The notes below the pieces were generated by a model, which worked only from the letters and a program-made list of their open reading frames with translations, was not told the origin of the DNA and did not search any database. From positions 10,843,896 to 10,907,895 of the forward strand of contig NC_135001.1 of NCBI RefSeq assembly GCF_051020985.1: a DNA stretch of 64,000 nt. The letters are read 5' to 3'. Source of the stretch: Nomia melanderi. Taxonomy: Eukaryota > Arthropoda > Insecta > Hymenoptera > Halictidae. The position numbers and the translations under genes were made by a program. Below, in pieces: positions 1 through 13,170 of this stretch; position 1 is the first letter of the stretch, and the number at the start of each line of letters is the position of its first letter.

Positions 1-42
1 AAATTTTTAAAAATTTGACTCATCTGGTAGTTCTAATGTTAA
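1..42. mobile_element. End of an E-type TTAA element at the window edge
   Basis: TTTGACTCATCTGGTAGTTC then TAATGTTAA, the right end of family E; the rest is outside the window. Confidence 0.5.
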
Positions 43-1377
43 TGTGCGGAATCTTATTGGAATTATCTCCTTTTGTTAACATGATTGCTTCTAGACAAAT
101 TAGAGTTAAGTTGCTTCTTCCGATGTTAGAAAAACAAGGGTTTGTATATTTAATGCATTGAACGTATTTTGTACGCATTCAATCAGTTCGTCGATTGTAT
201 TCGATGAAGCTGTATGTTGTAAAGATTGTATAGAATTTAAAAGAACTTCTGGAGTAAATCATTACGCTGATTAAGTGTCAGTTGCTTTGATTTGGAACCT
301 CCTCCTTGCTATTCAACGTAATTTCGTTTTCTTCCTGTCAATTACTTTCGACATATGCACAACGATTTCCGCGCCATCTGTTTATTAATTACTTAACAAC
401 CACTTGTTTAGGAATAAAAACAAAGCTTAAGATAATGTTACTTTCGTTAATCCCACATTTTGTAAGAAATGAATACCATATTCTCGTACGGAGTACTATT
501 TTTCTATTATTAATCGTAATCCTTCAGAATAAACACAGAGGTAGAGAAAACGTAGAATTCGTCTTTCCAATGAATTACGAACAATAAAATTCTGTTGGCG
601 AATTTTGTTGGCCATTATCACAAGAGAATTGAGTGTAACGTTATATTTTCCGTTACCTAGAAAATAAAAACGGAGGGTGTTATCGAAAATAAAAGTAGTA
701 ATTCGGATTAGTAGTAGCTCTTTTTATTTGTTATAATTTTTCTGCTTAAATAAAACTTCTTAAAAAATTTCTGACAAGGGCTTTCCTTTTCATAGTTCCT
801 TATGATGCAAATGGATTAATGAAAATATGCAATAACTTTTCATCGAACGATCGAAACGGCCGAATCGTCGAGTAGCTTAGTGTATTTTCGAAACGTGGTG
901 AATCCTGATACACATTCGGCGATGGCGTATTCGAAATCCCGAAAAATCAAATCGGGAATACCGCTTTTATCGGAAAGGAAAATATGGTATTATAATTCTG
1001 GACGGGGAACACGCGTTAAAGCTGTCGGGATTCCTGAGTGAGCCGGTCTGGGACGAGAAACTGGTCCCTACAAGGACAACGAGGTAAGGGGGACGTACGA
1101 TTCGCTACAGGTCGTTTCGTCGACTGCTTTTCAGCAGGGCCCGTTACTTTTTACGCTCGCACTTAAAAGCACGCATGCAACTTGCCCTCCAGCCCGAGCC
1201 TTTTACGTGGAAAGTGTCAGTGACCCGGCCGATCATTAACTCGTTCGCTTGCCCACTTCCGGTGCTTTGTGTTTTTTCTGTCTCCAGGTTTCGTTTATTT
1301 GCGGGATTCGTCATTTTCTGCGCGCGGGAGGGAGCCGCTCCACAATACCACCGCCGAGCCGTATTTCATCCACGAAA

Positions 1378-1579
1378 TTAACCCTTGCCTAGGCAACCGA
1401 AATATTCTCGATTTTTTCAACTTCTTAAACTTTTCATTTTTTAAATAAATTGTCGTTAAAGTGTTCGAAGAACTGGGATCTGAACCAATTTTGTCAAATT
1501 TTTACGAGAACACAGCATACTGAAGAAAATGTAAAAGTGGGTATTTACATAGATAGCTAGTTACTGATACAAGGGTTAA
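1378..1579. mobile_element. Possible TTAA element, family H
   Basis: 202 bp between TTAACCCTTGCCTAGG and TACAAGGGTTAA; the TIR is short (about 10 bp). Weak support from only one copy. Confidence 0.35.
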
Positions 1580-3705
1580 ATACAACTTTTATACAGGCTT
1601 CTTTTCGATCATTTGGATATTCGGAAGATTATTAGGTGTAAACGAAAAATTCAGAATGTAGTTTATGATTTTAAAAATCCATATTACCTTCCGAAATTTT
1701 GCTTGTCATTCGTAAGAGGATTTTGTTGCCAAGAGACTGCAATATGAATGCTACGTATAAACAGATCGTGGACTATTATGAAAACTGTCAGCGTAGTTAT
1801 TTACGTCCAAACTTATAGAAACTCCAAAAACAATGAAACAAACAATAGATGCGTTGCCAAGTGGTAATATCATGCTTTTAAGGATTAAGACAAATTATTC
1901 GCGCACACTATAATTAGCTGTTCCAGATAAAATGTCTTTAATAAATTGAAAACTATCCTTCGATGCCAGTTTTAGACATGTAAACGGCAATAAATAACTT
2001 TTTCCGTGTGTTTCGTAACTGTCGACCACTTTAATGTTTCTAGATTACTTCGTGTTTACAGTTGTACTAAATTTTTGGACGATCTGTAACTGAACAGTAG
2101 CAGGGAACAAGTTTGACCAGCTTTGAAACACGCTGCGACGGTTATAGATCTCCCTCTCCGTTCACTGGACGGAACTATCGCGATAAATTATCTTCACCCA
2201 CGCGACTGTTGCTTTTCCGGGGTTTCGTAAGGTCAGTTTTACCGATAAACCTAAGAGAACATCGATACTCGTGACGATCATCTACACTTGAAACAGATGT
2301 TTAAGGCTTCTCGCCAGATAATCGTTTACAACCTTTGGCTATTTAACAGATCGCCGCAATCAAGTCTTGAGACTGTATTACCCGGATAAATGCACTCGGA
2401 TGAAACGTTTTTCTCATCATTTTTAAGGAGGTATAATCGTTTCCAAGTTTCGTAAAGCGATCTTCTTTGTGTAATCGTCATATAGGGTAAAAGCGTCGAA
2501 TATGGAACGGCTCCCTAATACAGAACACTAAAATAAATAGCTTGATGTGTTGGCTACCATGGGAAACACTTCATTAGTAATAGAAACAATCATATTAATA
2601 GCTGGACATTAATTAACAATTTGTTATTGAATGTAAAGCATTATTGTGGTTAGTAGTACGTTAAGCTTTCTGATTTAGTGACGAAATTCGAAAAATTGAT
2701 GAAGTTGTAAAATTTGAAAGGGAATAATCTAAATGTGCCAACCATAAGTTTGAACTCAATTTCTTTCTTATAATTACTCTCTCGTGTTAGCTAATAGTGT
2801 TTCTTACAATTTTTCTCGATTAAGGTAGTAGTTTCCAGTAGATTATTGAAATTTGCCACCAAATATATTTTTTCGATAAGCTACCAAACGTTCATTGCTG
2901 ATTTAATTTAGTTCATTTATTATTTATTGTCTTATATGGTTACACCTGTTAAATATACTGCATAGAAACAATATGAAAATGATTCTGACCTTATTATCGG
3001 TACAAATATAACATAGTCAAATGTCGAACGATCATATCTGCATCCCCTGTACAAGTTCACGTGGCAATCAAAGTGTTAATACGATCCAATTTAATGTTTA
3101 ACAAATAATTTGAAGATATTTGAAGTTTACAGATCCTAAATTCGAAAGTTCGAAGATCAGCAACGTAGACAAAGTTAAAAAATAGATGCGCTGAGACGTT
3201 CAACGAGGCGAGAGAGCAGAATAAAATTCGCTGAGGATCAGGCCAGCTCGATCAGCCGAATTTCAAGCGGTCTAATTTCAATATTCAAACACTGTCTGCA
3301 CGAAACTGGGCTATCGCGGCACTCGAACTGCTAAAACGGGTTTTACGACCGGCTTCTGACCACCTCCGGTGTGGTGTACCTCTTTCTTGCTTCTTTTTCC
3401 ACTCTCCTTACCGTGCCCGTTGAATTTCAAGGTGCGCTGCCTCGTGAAAATTCATTTAAGTGCCGCGGTATCAGACAATAACTAAGCGTATTCGATTCGT
3501 TGACGAGATTTTCTAATCCTCATTGTAATTGGCAACGGTTCGGTACAATCAGCAGGATCTATACATGGTGAAGGAAAGCAGTTTGAAAGCGTTGAAATCT
3601 TGTAAATATCTGTGTCGATCACGTAAATCCGCCCTAAATCTATCGGAGGCTTACACAATACCTAACAAAATACTGCAGAATTAAATAAAATTCTTATTCA
3701 ACTTG

Positions 3706-3977
3706 TTAACACATTGTTCACCGGTTACGAGTTAACTCATGTTTACACTTGCATTGGCCATTTCAATTTTTCAAGAGCAGGGAAATACAAAATATTGCAA
3801 AAGTAAAATATACAAGTTATATAAAAGATATGTCCAAAGTTTCATTTGAATTCATTATGTATAAACAGAGTATATCGAAGTTTATTTACATTATTTTACT
3901 CGCATATTTAATTATGGGATAATAACCGGTAACATGGGATAGGTTCTGCGTAAGATTGGTGGTCAACAGTGTGTTAA
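3706..3977. mobile_element. TTAA MITE, family I
   Basis: 272 bp. Left TTAACACATTGTTCACC, right GGTCAACAGTGTGTTAA; palindrome GAGTTAACTC inside the left end only. Confidence 0.72.
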
Positions 3978-4482
3978 CAATCGAATAAAAGTCTCTATCT
4001 ACAAGATATAAACGCATAAATATTTCACAAAAATGGACCGTTCCTTTTCTAAAAGGGTAATGGTCCTTTAAAAGCTAATAATACTTTTTGTGAACCATCT
4101 AGACGAAATACGTCATCAATCCTGTATACTTATCCAATCCAGTCACTTGATACTATTATTATACAGTGATCGAAAATTTGGCAAATCAGTAATTCCAAAA
4201 TATCGAAGTTTAAACACCTTTAAATACACTTCCTGTTATTTCCATCGGAGCAATTATATTCTAAATCACTTTACTCCGTGACGTAATCGTGACGTAAATA
4301 CACTGGTGCGGGTCAAAATGGACCCCGAATCGATTTCGCGAGGGTTGGTCGTCGGCCAACGTACTCGAGCCAAAATATTGGAAAATCGTATCGCCTTTGC
4401 TTCTTCGCAAACTTTGTCGAAGCCGAGTTACGTTTGTAATTGCTGCGATGAATCGTGTTTACGCAATCGCGGTCGTAACTGT

Positions 4483-4524
<42 letters not shown>
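4483..4524. repeat. (CT)n microsatellite
   Basis: About 20 CT dinucleotides with one interruption, followed by a C-rich spacer and a tetranucleotide tract. Confidence 0.95.
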
Positions 4525-4540
4525 CCCACCCCCACCCCCT

Positions 4541-4548
4541 CTATCTAT

Positions 4549-4634
<86 letters not shown>
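4541..4634. repeat. (CTAT)n microsatellite
   Basis: About 23 units of CTAT with one early interruption. The open frames through it (Ser-Ile-Tyr-Leu repeats) are not genes. Confidence 0.95.
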
Positions 4635-5339
4635 CGTGTTGGGCAAGCGCATGATTATATCAGGGGCAATGCGTACGTATTTTGACACGGCTCGGTTGCA
4701 AAATCGTGGCTTTTGTCAGCGAACGGAATCGCTGAAGTCCGCGCGGACCAGTTGCTTCGCCGCGGACCGTGACGAGCTCGTCGTGATATAATCGTTTATG
4801 TAATCGCGATTTGCCGATTTTCTTATTGCTTTTGGCTCTCATTGTCAGCAACGCTGATGATCGACCCTTGTTCGGCCAATATCGGGTCAGTTTTAAACGT
4901 CACACAGTGGGGTATTTGACTGATCTTAGCGGTCAAAATTAAAGGCAGGTTTGTATTGACTTTTTACACGAAAATACGAGAATATAATATACCAGTTTGC
5001 AATAGCATGCAATTGTATGGCATATAACAATCAATTTACTCATATAAATTATATACGATTTCATGTACACATATAAAAAAATATGTATTTATGTATCATA
5101 TATTACATGATATAATAATGTGATGTAATGATGTTGTAACATAAGATACAATAATATAATGTATAATACATAATCACACGTCATAAATAATATATATTTG
5201 TTTGATTTACTGATTTTTTGCAAATTCTCTATATCCCATGAGCAAAATTAACGAATCACAACATTTCTGTTGAAAGTGACAAATTTATAAGAAAAAAATT
5301 TGTTTCGAACAATAGTTAAACAAGTACCGAAAAAAGTGG

Positions 5340-5660
5340 TGGGGAACTAACAGTTCAGGGGCGGGGCTACCTACAGTGCATTACTGACGTGAACCCAGTC
5401 GGCCTGGGGCTTAAAAGTGAAGAGGGGCAAGGGGATTTGGCCGCATGCTCCACCTCAGCTCGCGGCTCGGCCAGTAACAAAGAAGTGCCGACACTTAGTC
5501 CACCAGAACTATCGGGCCGTGCGCCGCAAATGGAGGTCTCCCCTTGCTCCTTTTCACTTTTTAAGGCACAGGCCGGCTTGGCTCACGCGAGTAACGTATT
5601 GTACATGTCTGCGTAAAACAGGTAAAAGCAAAATTGTTCACGCAGGGCTTTGCCAAATCT
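5340..5660. other. GC-rich island of unknown nature
   Basis: It stands out sharply from the AT-rich DNA on its 5' side (4960-5330). It begins with GGGGCGGGGCTACC and is open in two + strand frames, but no protein family or splice structure is recognisable. It could be an old retrotransposon or SINE-like piece or a regulatory block. Confidence 0.3.
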
Positions 5661-6799
5661 CGGAATTGATTTCCAGCACAAGAGGTTAACGCCTTCGTTG
5701 CCACAGTGATCCCATGAGGCCAGAGCTTTGATATGACTTGAAAACAACTATAATTCATAAGACAACTGACGTTGAATAAAAATGTTCAATAACGTAAATA
5801 ACTAGGTAACAGTGTAACGTAAGAATCGTGGTAGCAAATAATTAATACTTGTTCGTTTTTATATTTGTCACAAAGGAATAAGTGATACGTAAAACGCTGA
5901 TGTTTCTCGTAACAGTAAACGTGTTAGAGGGATTGCAACACAGAGAACCGCGACATCGAACTCTTTCGGATCAGTATCGTACCGAATCTCGCGAGCGCGT
6001 CGGTTCCGATCGATCAACCGTTCATAACTTTCTTGAAACTCGGAATTTCTATGAACTCTGTCGACAACGCGTTTTTAAGGGTTCGAGCATGGGAAGAACG
6101 TAAACGAATGGAATTTTTTGCAGCCGACATTGTAAAATATCCCCCGTAGACCTCGGGACGTGGATGCTGCGCTTAATGAGAGCCGCATTCCTTCGACACG
6201 CATTCGTTTTGGTCGCCCTCGTTACGCGTCCCGATCGTTTATAATTACTCGACTGTTTTTTTATGCGCGCGTGGAATCTAGGAGGACGGCTAGGCGCACT
6301 GATGCGCCCCGGAATATTCTTCGGATGGCCTCTTGGGCCTCGCCTCGCTGAAACCTAGGCATCGTTTCACCGATCCGCTTATTAGCTGGATAAAAACTCG
6401 TTAGTCGAGTCGCGGTCAGGTTGTACGTAAACCCGCGTACAGAAAGAAACAGGTCCTCTTTGGAACAGGTTGCGTGTTACATTGACGGGGGAGCAACACT
6501 TCTACGCTTCGCAATGTCTGCTTTGTTTTCAGCGAATATTTTCTCTTTTCTGGCAACGTCGGCGCTACGCGCAGCGTGTGACTGGTGAGTCAACCGGCGA
6601 GGATGTGAAACGAAAAATGTGTAGAAAATATGGAACGCTATTATGAACAAATAAGCGAGGATTGTGAATAGTTTGAACTCGCGGGAAGAATGATTGGGAA
6701 ATGTAGAAGAGAAATATGAAGGGATAAATAGAAAATATAGAATTATAGAAAAATGCGCGGAGAATGTCGAATGGAACTGTTTTTTGCTTTTGATTCTGC

Positions 6800-6976
6800 C
6801 TATTGTCACGAGTTGACTCGTGTTTACATATGCACTAGTAATTTTAATTTTCGGAACGCAGGGTAATATAGAATATTGTAAAAACAAAATATTCAAAATT
6901 ATATAAAAGACATGTTCAAAGTTTCATTTCCAATCATTGTGTATAAATAAAGTATATCGAAGTTTAAGAACGAAAA
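6800..6976. mobile_element. Family I element fragment
   Basis: Matches 3706-3977 from the palindrome CACGAGTTGACTCGTG to AGTATATCGAAGTTT; both TTAA ends are missing. A LINE fragment begins directly after it. Confidence 0.62.
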
Positions 6977-7260
6977 CAAGCCAATGTGCAACCGATGCAA
7001 CACAGTGAACTCAATCGAACACATTATCACATCATGCATTAAATACCATAGGGAAAAAAGAAAATATGAAATTAAAAAGGACCCTAAAGAAGTAACCCGG
7101 ACAATTCACTCGTGCTCTGATATTTTGAAATTTCTAAGAGAAATCAAAATAGTACGCTTAATTTAATCAGCCATCCACAACTAAAGAGTACACGATACAA
7201 TCATATACATAGATAATCATCTACATAATTTAAAGTAGTTGCTAATGACCCAATGTGGTT
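6977..7260 (+). mobile_element. 3' end of a non-LTR retrotransposon (LINE), 5'-truncated
   Basis: An open frame to 7166 encodes CNRCNTVNSIEHIITSCIKY, the CxxC...H....C cluster typical of the C-terminus of Jockey/I-type reverse-transcriptase proteins, and ends FLREIKIVRLI. Only this C-terminal part remains. It begins exactly where a family I element fragment stops. Confidence 0.62.
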
Positions 7261-9861
7261 GACGCAATTTAAAATATACAATAAAAATGTATATTTTAAA
7301 ATTTGTGTGCTACATTTTTCATGTAAAAAATCGAATGTGCTCGTGAAGAATCTTTCTCGCGCTTGTTTCTTCAGCTCGAAAATAACGCGAATGTTTTCAT
7401 TCTTTCTTTCTTTTTTTTTTTAATTTGATCGAATGAAATTCAAGCCTGAGATGGTTATTAGCGGCGTCATGTAATTTTCAGTTCCGCGGTCGCGCGGGGC
7501 AGAAGCCCCGATACATTTAACGCTAATGGAATTTTATAGCTGTTGCTCGAGTTGACACGAGACCCTGAATAATTAAACCGTCATTTCGACTAACTGTTGG
7601 CGTTTATCGTGTCGACTCACGTGTAAGTCATTACACAATACCGTTACATACGCGCCGCACAGCCTGGGAAACACGATTCAACGTGTAACACTCTTCCACG
7701 TCTACCGCCACAATGAATCCGATTTTTCTCATGACCAAGAAAACGATGAAAGGTCAATGAAACGCGATGAAACTTGCCGAGCGATCGGTAAAAGGATCAA
7801 CGGAACTTTGCCGCGTTATTATTTCTCGGTTATATTACGCGCACGAATTAATTCGGTATCTCCATTCATTTAATCAATCGCACGCTCATTTTGAATTCGA
7901 ATATTTTCCTGTCATTTTAGGATTCCCCATTTCCGCGCGAAAAATAGAATAAAATCATCGAAAGTAATATCGGATATTTCAAGATAATTTGTAATATTCT
8001 TATATAATATTACAATATTATTTGTCGGTTATTATTATCAATAGTTTTTAATACAATAAACTGTGAATTGTAAATTTATTATTAAACAAAATATATTATG
8101 AGTATTTGAAATTTCAAAATGGCACTAAAGTAATGCTTCCGTTAAGTGCCCGTGTTACATAATTCCGCAGACGAGTTGTCTTCAACGATTTCGATTGGAG
8201 GATTTTAATCTCGATGATGAACCCCGCAGTGCTAGGCTTGACGCGTCGTGTACGATGATGTTATTGGAGGTAAATTGGAAGCAGATCTATGTTTAACGGA
8301 ACGTGTGTCATTATCAGAGTGCGGATGTTTATCCCTTTACCTTATGATTCCTTCTGTAACTTGATTCGCTAAAACTAAACAGGTTGACTGCTAGTGATAT
8401 TTTTCGTTGTTAGCTGGGATGTTGGAATTGATTGATCATAGAAAAATAATATCTTATTTTGGAGAAATGTTAACTTGGGAAATTGATTGATAGTAATTTT
8501 TTTAAATCCACTTTGAAATCTTTGTTACGAGTTTGACTTTTTCAAAATTGATAAAACGAGAAATATTAAATGGATCATTTTGACCTATCTGGTAATCCCA
8601 CTGTCGGACGATGCTCACTGCAGGCTTTCCAGCGTGAAGGTTCCAGCACGAGGTTGCAGCGCCGATGGTGAACGCGTAGGATTCGATTGCAACAGGCAGA
8701 GAAGCGATTTCGCGAGTTTATCATCGATTCGGATAGGCAAAGTGAAAAAGAATATAAACGGTGTGAGATCGGTAGGGAACCTTTCAGCTTGGCTGTACTC
8801 TACTCCTTTTTCCTTACATCTACCGACTAAGACTCGAATGGAATTATTAGCTTTTATAAGTAAGTGTTATATATCAAACTTTTAACTTTTGATTCGTTTC
8901 TATTTGTTTTAAGATAACAGTGTGCAGCAGTACTTTAACTCTGTTATAAAAGTCTACTTGTAACAGTTATTTCATACTCAATTAATAAAAGTTCGGAAAG
9001 ATTATACACTTTTGAACAAACGATTAATAGTAAAGAAAGTTATGAATATCTTTTATACTACTTGATTGAAATAATTAGTATTATTTCAAAAATCGAGAGC
9101 AAGCAAAATATAAAAGGCAACTATATAACAAAACTTGAAATTTTTATCAACTTTACTTTTTCAAAGGATAAGAATCGTTCCCATTTAATTCACATTTTGT
9201 TTTTTCTAGGAAATAAAAGTTGCTTTGTTCACGCATTAATCTATGATGAGGAAGTTTCGATCAACACACTGTTCGTCAGAACAGTTCCCTCGAAACAGTA
9301 AAAGTAATAGTCATCGAATTACAGTGATTTGGTAACTGATTGAAAATTTGAACGGTTTCATTCGACTCTTGCCACCGTCGATTCGCTTTCGTTTCACGAC
9401 ACCGTACAGCGTTAACGTTATTTGTTCGCACGTACGCGCGACCACTACACGCGCGCACCGCCAGATCGCGAAACACTTTCACGATGGCCTTTCGCGATGC
9501 CTCCGTGGGATCCTTGTGGCTCGAGGAATCGAACACATCTCTGGCGGATTCCTTTTGGCTGGCATTCAGTTAGGGGTTAAGAGAAAAGAGGATCCTTTAC
9601 CTTATACACTAACGATCATAATTATTTCAGGTGACTTCAACGCTAGATTTACGAAACAAGTAAATTTGACTCATGTTGAATTTTATAAACAGTATTTGGT
9701 AACTGCTGGGTCGATTTCGATTGATGCAAATACGCAAATATATATCCTAATTGTCCACTTTGAAACTTTTAATTTGTGAAATCGAAATGAGCGAATATCA
9801 AGTTTTCTAAAAGCGATAGAATAAACTGTACAGTAAATGTCAACGGTATAGTAATGTACAG

Positions 9862-10085
9862 TTAACATTAAAACTACCGAGCAGTAAAGTTGTCTGTTTT
9901 GTATTTTCTTATTCATTCTGTCAAAATACATTTATTAGGATTTTAATTTGTTTGTATTCTGGTTTGGGTGTATCTGAATCAATTTATTCAATAATTTCTC
10001 AGAAAATCGTCTGCACCTTTTCTGTAATGGCGAAAGAACAGACCTGAAATAGGTCATTTTGACTTATCTGGTGATTCTAGTATCA
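9862..10085. mobile_element. Decayed A/E-type TTAA element
   Basis: Left TTAACATTAAAACTACCGAG; right GGTCATTTTGACTTATCTGG then TGATTCTAGTATCA. Its interior (CTGAATCAATTTATTCAATA) recurs near 24450-24515. Confidence 0.6.
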
Positions 10086-10784
10086 TGGTCGGATTCTTAC
10101 GTCTATATAATAATAATTAATATATGGAAGAATAATTATGAGCGATACTATACGTTACCGTATACGTTGAATCCCCATTCGGGAAGTAAATATCATTTCC
10201 TGACCGATTGTCTCGAACATGATTTCGAATCGTAACCTGTACCCCATTCGATTCTCAGTAACCTACTCTCTAACCCATATCGCTTACAATCTCCCGCAAA
10301 AGTTTTCGCGCACCTGCTGAATTTTAAATATTTGGAACAGTGCATTATTAAGTCTATAACAGCTGGATCTTATGAAAAAAGAGAAAAGAAATGAAGTTAG
10401 AGAAATAAGTAGAGGATACAGGAAACAAGCATGACGTGCTAGGCACAGATACATAAGACAAAATTACAAAGAACATAATTCGATCGAACTGAAAATCGAT
10501 GAACTATGTTAATTCACACGATGTGTAATTAAGTTGTGATTGTAATTCCTCAGTTCTGCCAAATTGAATGATGCTAAGAAACGTGTATATTAATGTTATA
10601 CATTTATAACTGCCATTACGGCACGTGTGAGATCGAAAAGATCGAAAAACGCATATATGCGCTCACACACTCTAAGGATTAACATTATCTTTATATCTTA
10701 TTATAATACCTTAAACGTTATTTATAATAAAGACCAAACATACTGAACCACTCTTTACCATTCGGTTGTTTTGTGTATGTTTTT

Positions 10785-10885
10785 AATTTTTCAACGCTGT
10801 TCGGCGAACATACTCGTCATTGTTTGTTCTTAATTCACATTCAAATAAAGAATGTTAAACCGAAATTCCACCGTTAAAGTGTTAA
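10785..10885. mobile_element. Short TTAA element, family G
   Basis: About 100 bp, decayed left end, right end CCACCGTTAAAGTGTTAA. Contains CATACTCGTCATTG, the degenerate form of the family G palindrome. Confidence 0.55.
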
Positions 10886-10926
10886 CAGAAGATCCAATCA
10901 ACCGCCTGTACTTCGGAGAATGATTA

Positions 10927-11029
10927 TTAACGCTTTAACGGTGTTGGACGAGTATACTCGTTATCGTCTGTTTTCAATTCACATGCAAATAAAGAATTTT
11001 AACCTGAAATTCCGCCGTTAAAAGGTTAA
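10927..11029. mobile_element. Short TTAA element, family G (best copy)
   Basis: 103 bp. TTAACGCTTTAACGG at the left, CCGTTAAAAGGTTAA at the right, palindrome ACGAGTATACTCGT inside the left end. 41 bp after the copy at 10785, same orientation. Confidence 0.7.
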
Positions 11030-12507
11030 AGATAAACGCGTCGAAACTCAGAAAAATTCCGCAAAAGCGGTCACTAATGATGCATCTACCCTAACCCGAC
11101 TCGTTGAATGATCGTGTTAAAAGTTAACACCTGGGAAGCATGGAAAAAGCCAGGTACGGGTTTCGAGTGGCTGGCAAACGCGACCTTGGCTAACTTGTCT
11201 CGCGTTAATCTTGGCTCGCCCTCTTCAAGGCCATACGCACCAAGATATTCGTACATCAGACAACGTTGTTGCTACGCTTTCGAGTGCCGTCTGAGTGCAC
11301 CAGGAATGTCTCGAGATGTTATCGTCCTCCTAACTGCGAATCCGTGCTCCGCCGGTATCAAACTCTCCCTCTCGATGTCCGGCGTAGTCGTTGCCTGTTC
11401 CTTTTCACTTTCGACAACGACTGTATCGCGCGAGAAATAATATCCAAACGAGTTCTTTCCTCTTTTTTCTTAACCTTCCAACCGTGGGTTTTTCAAACGT
11501 GCGCATTCATGAAAGCGCAATTCGTGACGAATCAAATTAATACAGTAAACACTGTAGAATGGTACACTTCAATGTCCCGTGGTTCGTACTAGTACGGGCA
11601 CTGTGGTTTCATGAAACATAAAAAGTATTTATTGAATGAATACGAAAACGGAGAACTATTGAGAATTTCATTGAGAAGTGAAACTGAACTTGAATGACGA
11701 GTTAACTCATTCTTAGTTAAGAGGTTATTGCGTTGACTGCTGAATCAGCGTTCATCAAAATCTTACAACAGTCGAAACAGTTTTCTTGGTGAAACGGAAA
11801 CAGAAACTAAAAGGTCATTGCATGTCCTATTTTTGTCTTTACTAAAATTATTTAAGTATCTGCAAAGTGTAAGTTTTGCAACTTAAAAAATGGAATTGTT
11901 TCTTTCAAACATTGCCGTTTTGTTATTGTTCAACATTTTTACTTCATTACGATACAGACAGCCACATCTACACAAATTGAGAACCCTTCTGATTCTTTGA
12001 TTTGAAGCGATTACAATTTGCGTAATTATGTTCACCATGGAACTACTTTTTTGAGATAATTTGGTTCTCACTGTAACTCGAAGTACCAGCAATATGCCTG
12101 TTTTTTAAATATTTAGTGCGTTCTTTAAACATACTTCAGTCTAGATACAAACTTTGGGGTTGATATTTTTTACATATATTTTTCAATTCACAAAGATTGT
12201 TTCCTTTGGCCCGTCATACTAGGAGAACGTTTTAATAAGAATCATTATACCCAGACAAGAGGAACTCCTTAACTTCTTCGTTTCTTTCGGTTTTTAAGTA
12301 AATATTAAAGAAACAATTTTTAATTCTCATTTTGTTATCTGAAACCATTGACCTAGCACTGCCCCACATCCCGTATCGTAATCTGAACACATGTTGAATT
12401 TATCTGGGGAGGTTGATGAGTCTGGGATATTTTGCCTACGTACTGGTTAATTAACGCAAACCAGTGGTTCTCAACTTGTATTCTGGAAACTTATTGTGCA
12501 TGTTACA

Positions 12508-12530
12508 TATATATATATATATATATATAA
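12508..12530. repeat. (AT)n microsatellite
   Basis: Pure AT dinucleotide run of about 11 units. Confidence 0.85.
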
Positions 12531-12838
12531 TTTTTTATTTTTAATTTTTCTTCTAATTTTCTTTTCTCTCCGTTGAGTAATCTATAATCCATCTTTTTTA
12601 ATAAAATCATAAACATGGAATATGTTTGTACACATTTTTGATATTACTTTCAAGACCTTAACACTAACTGTACCTGCACCTTGCGCATACTTATTCCTAT
12701 CGTAACCAGTCAAATAACTTGGCAAACAAAAAAAGGAAATAATTGAGACGATAAATTGTTCTTAGTGGAAACAGAGACAAAGCGAAAGATAAGAATTGAA
12801 AAATTGATTGATCGGACAATAGAAGAATGAATATAAAG

Positions 12839-13170
12839 TTAATATCTTGCTGACCGGTCACGAGTATACTCTTTATTGGTCCCAGTTGTTCATGAGTTTC
12901 GTTGTATTTGCACTTGCATTAATTTATGCCTGAAATTAATATAAATCTTTATAAGAGCGTCCTAGATTGTATTCATTAGTTTCAATCATTTAAATCATTT
13001 TAGCATATTACATATATATAAAGTATGTATGTTAAAAGTAACATGTGTATTTTGTAAAAGAATTCACCGATGTTAAATGGACGAAAGAAAACGCAGATTT
13101 TTAATGAAATTTTAATTCTGGGCGTTTGATCGGTTCACGGTACGTTTAACACTAATAATTTTAATTTTCT
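12839..13170. mobile_element. Family I-like fragments
   Basis: Left part TTAATATCTTGCTGACCGG with CACGAGTATACTC, and a separate piece at 13143-13170 (CACTAATAATTTTAATTTTC) that matches the family I interior. Decayed; limits are approximate. Confidence 0.35.

Noticed and set aside
4306..4791. 161-codon open frame through the (CT)n/(CTAT)n microsatellites
   Set aside because: Its length comes from the repeats (Ser-Leu and Ser-Ile-Tyr-Leu runs); there is no homology or splice context.
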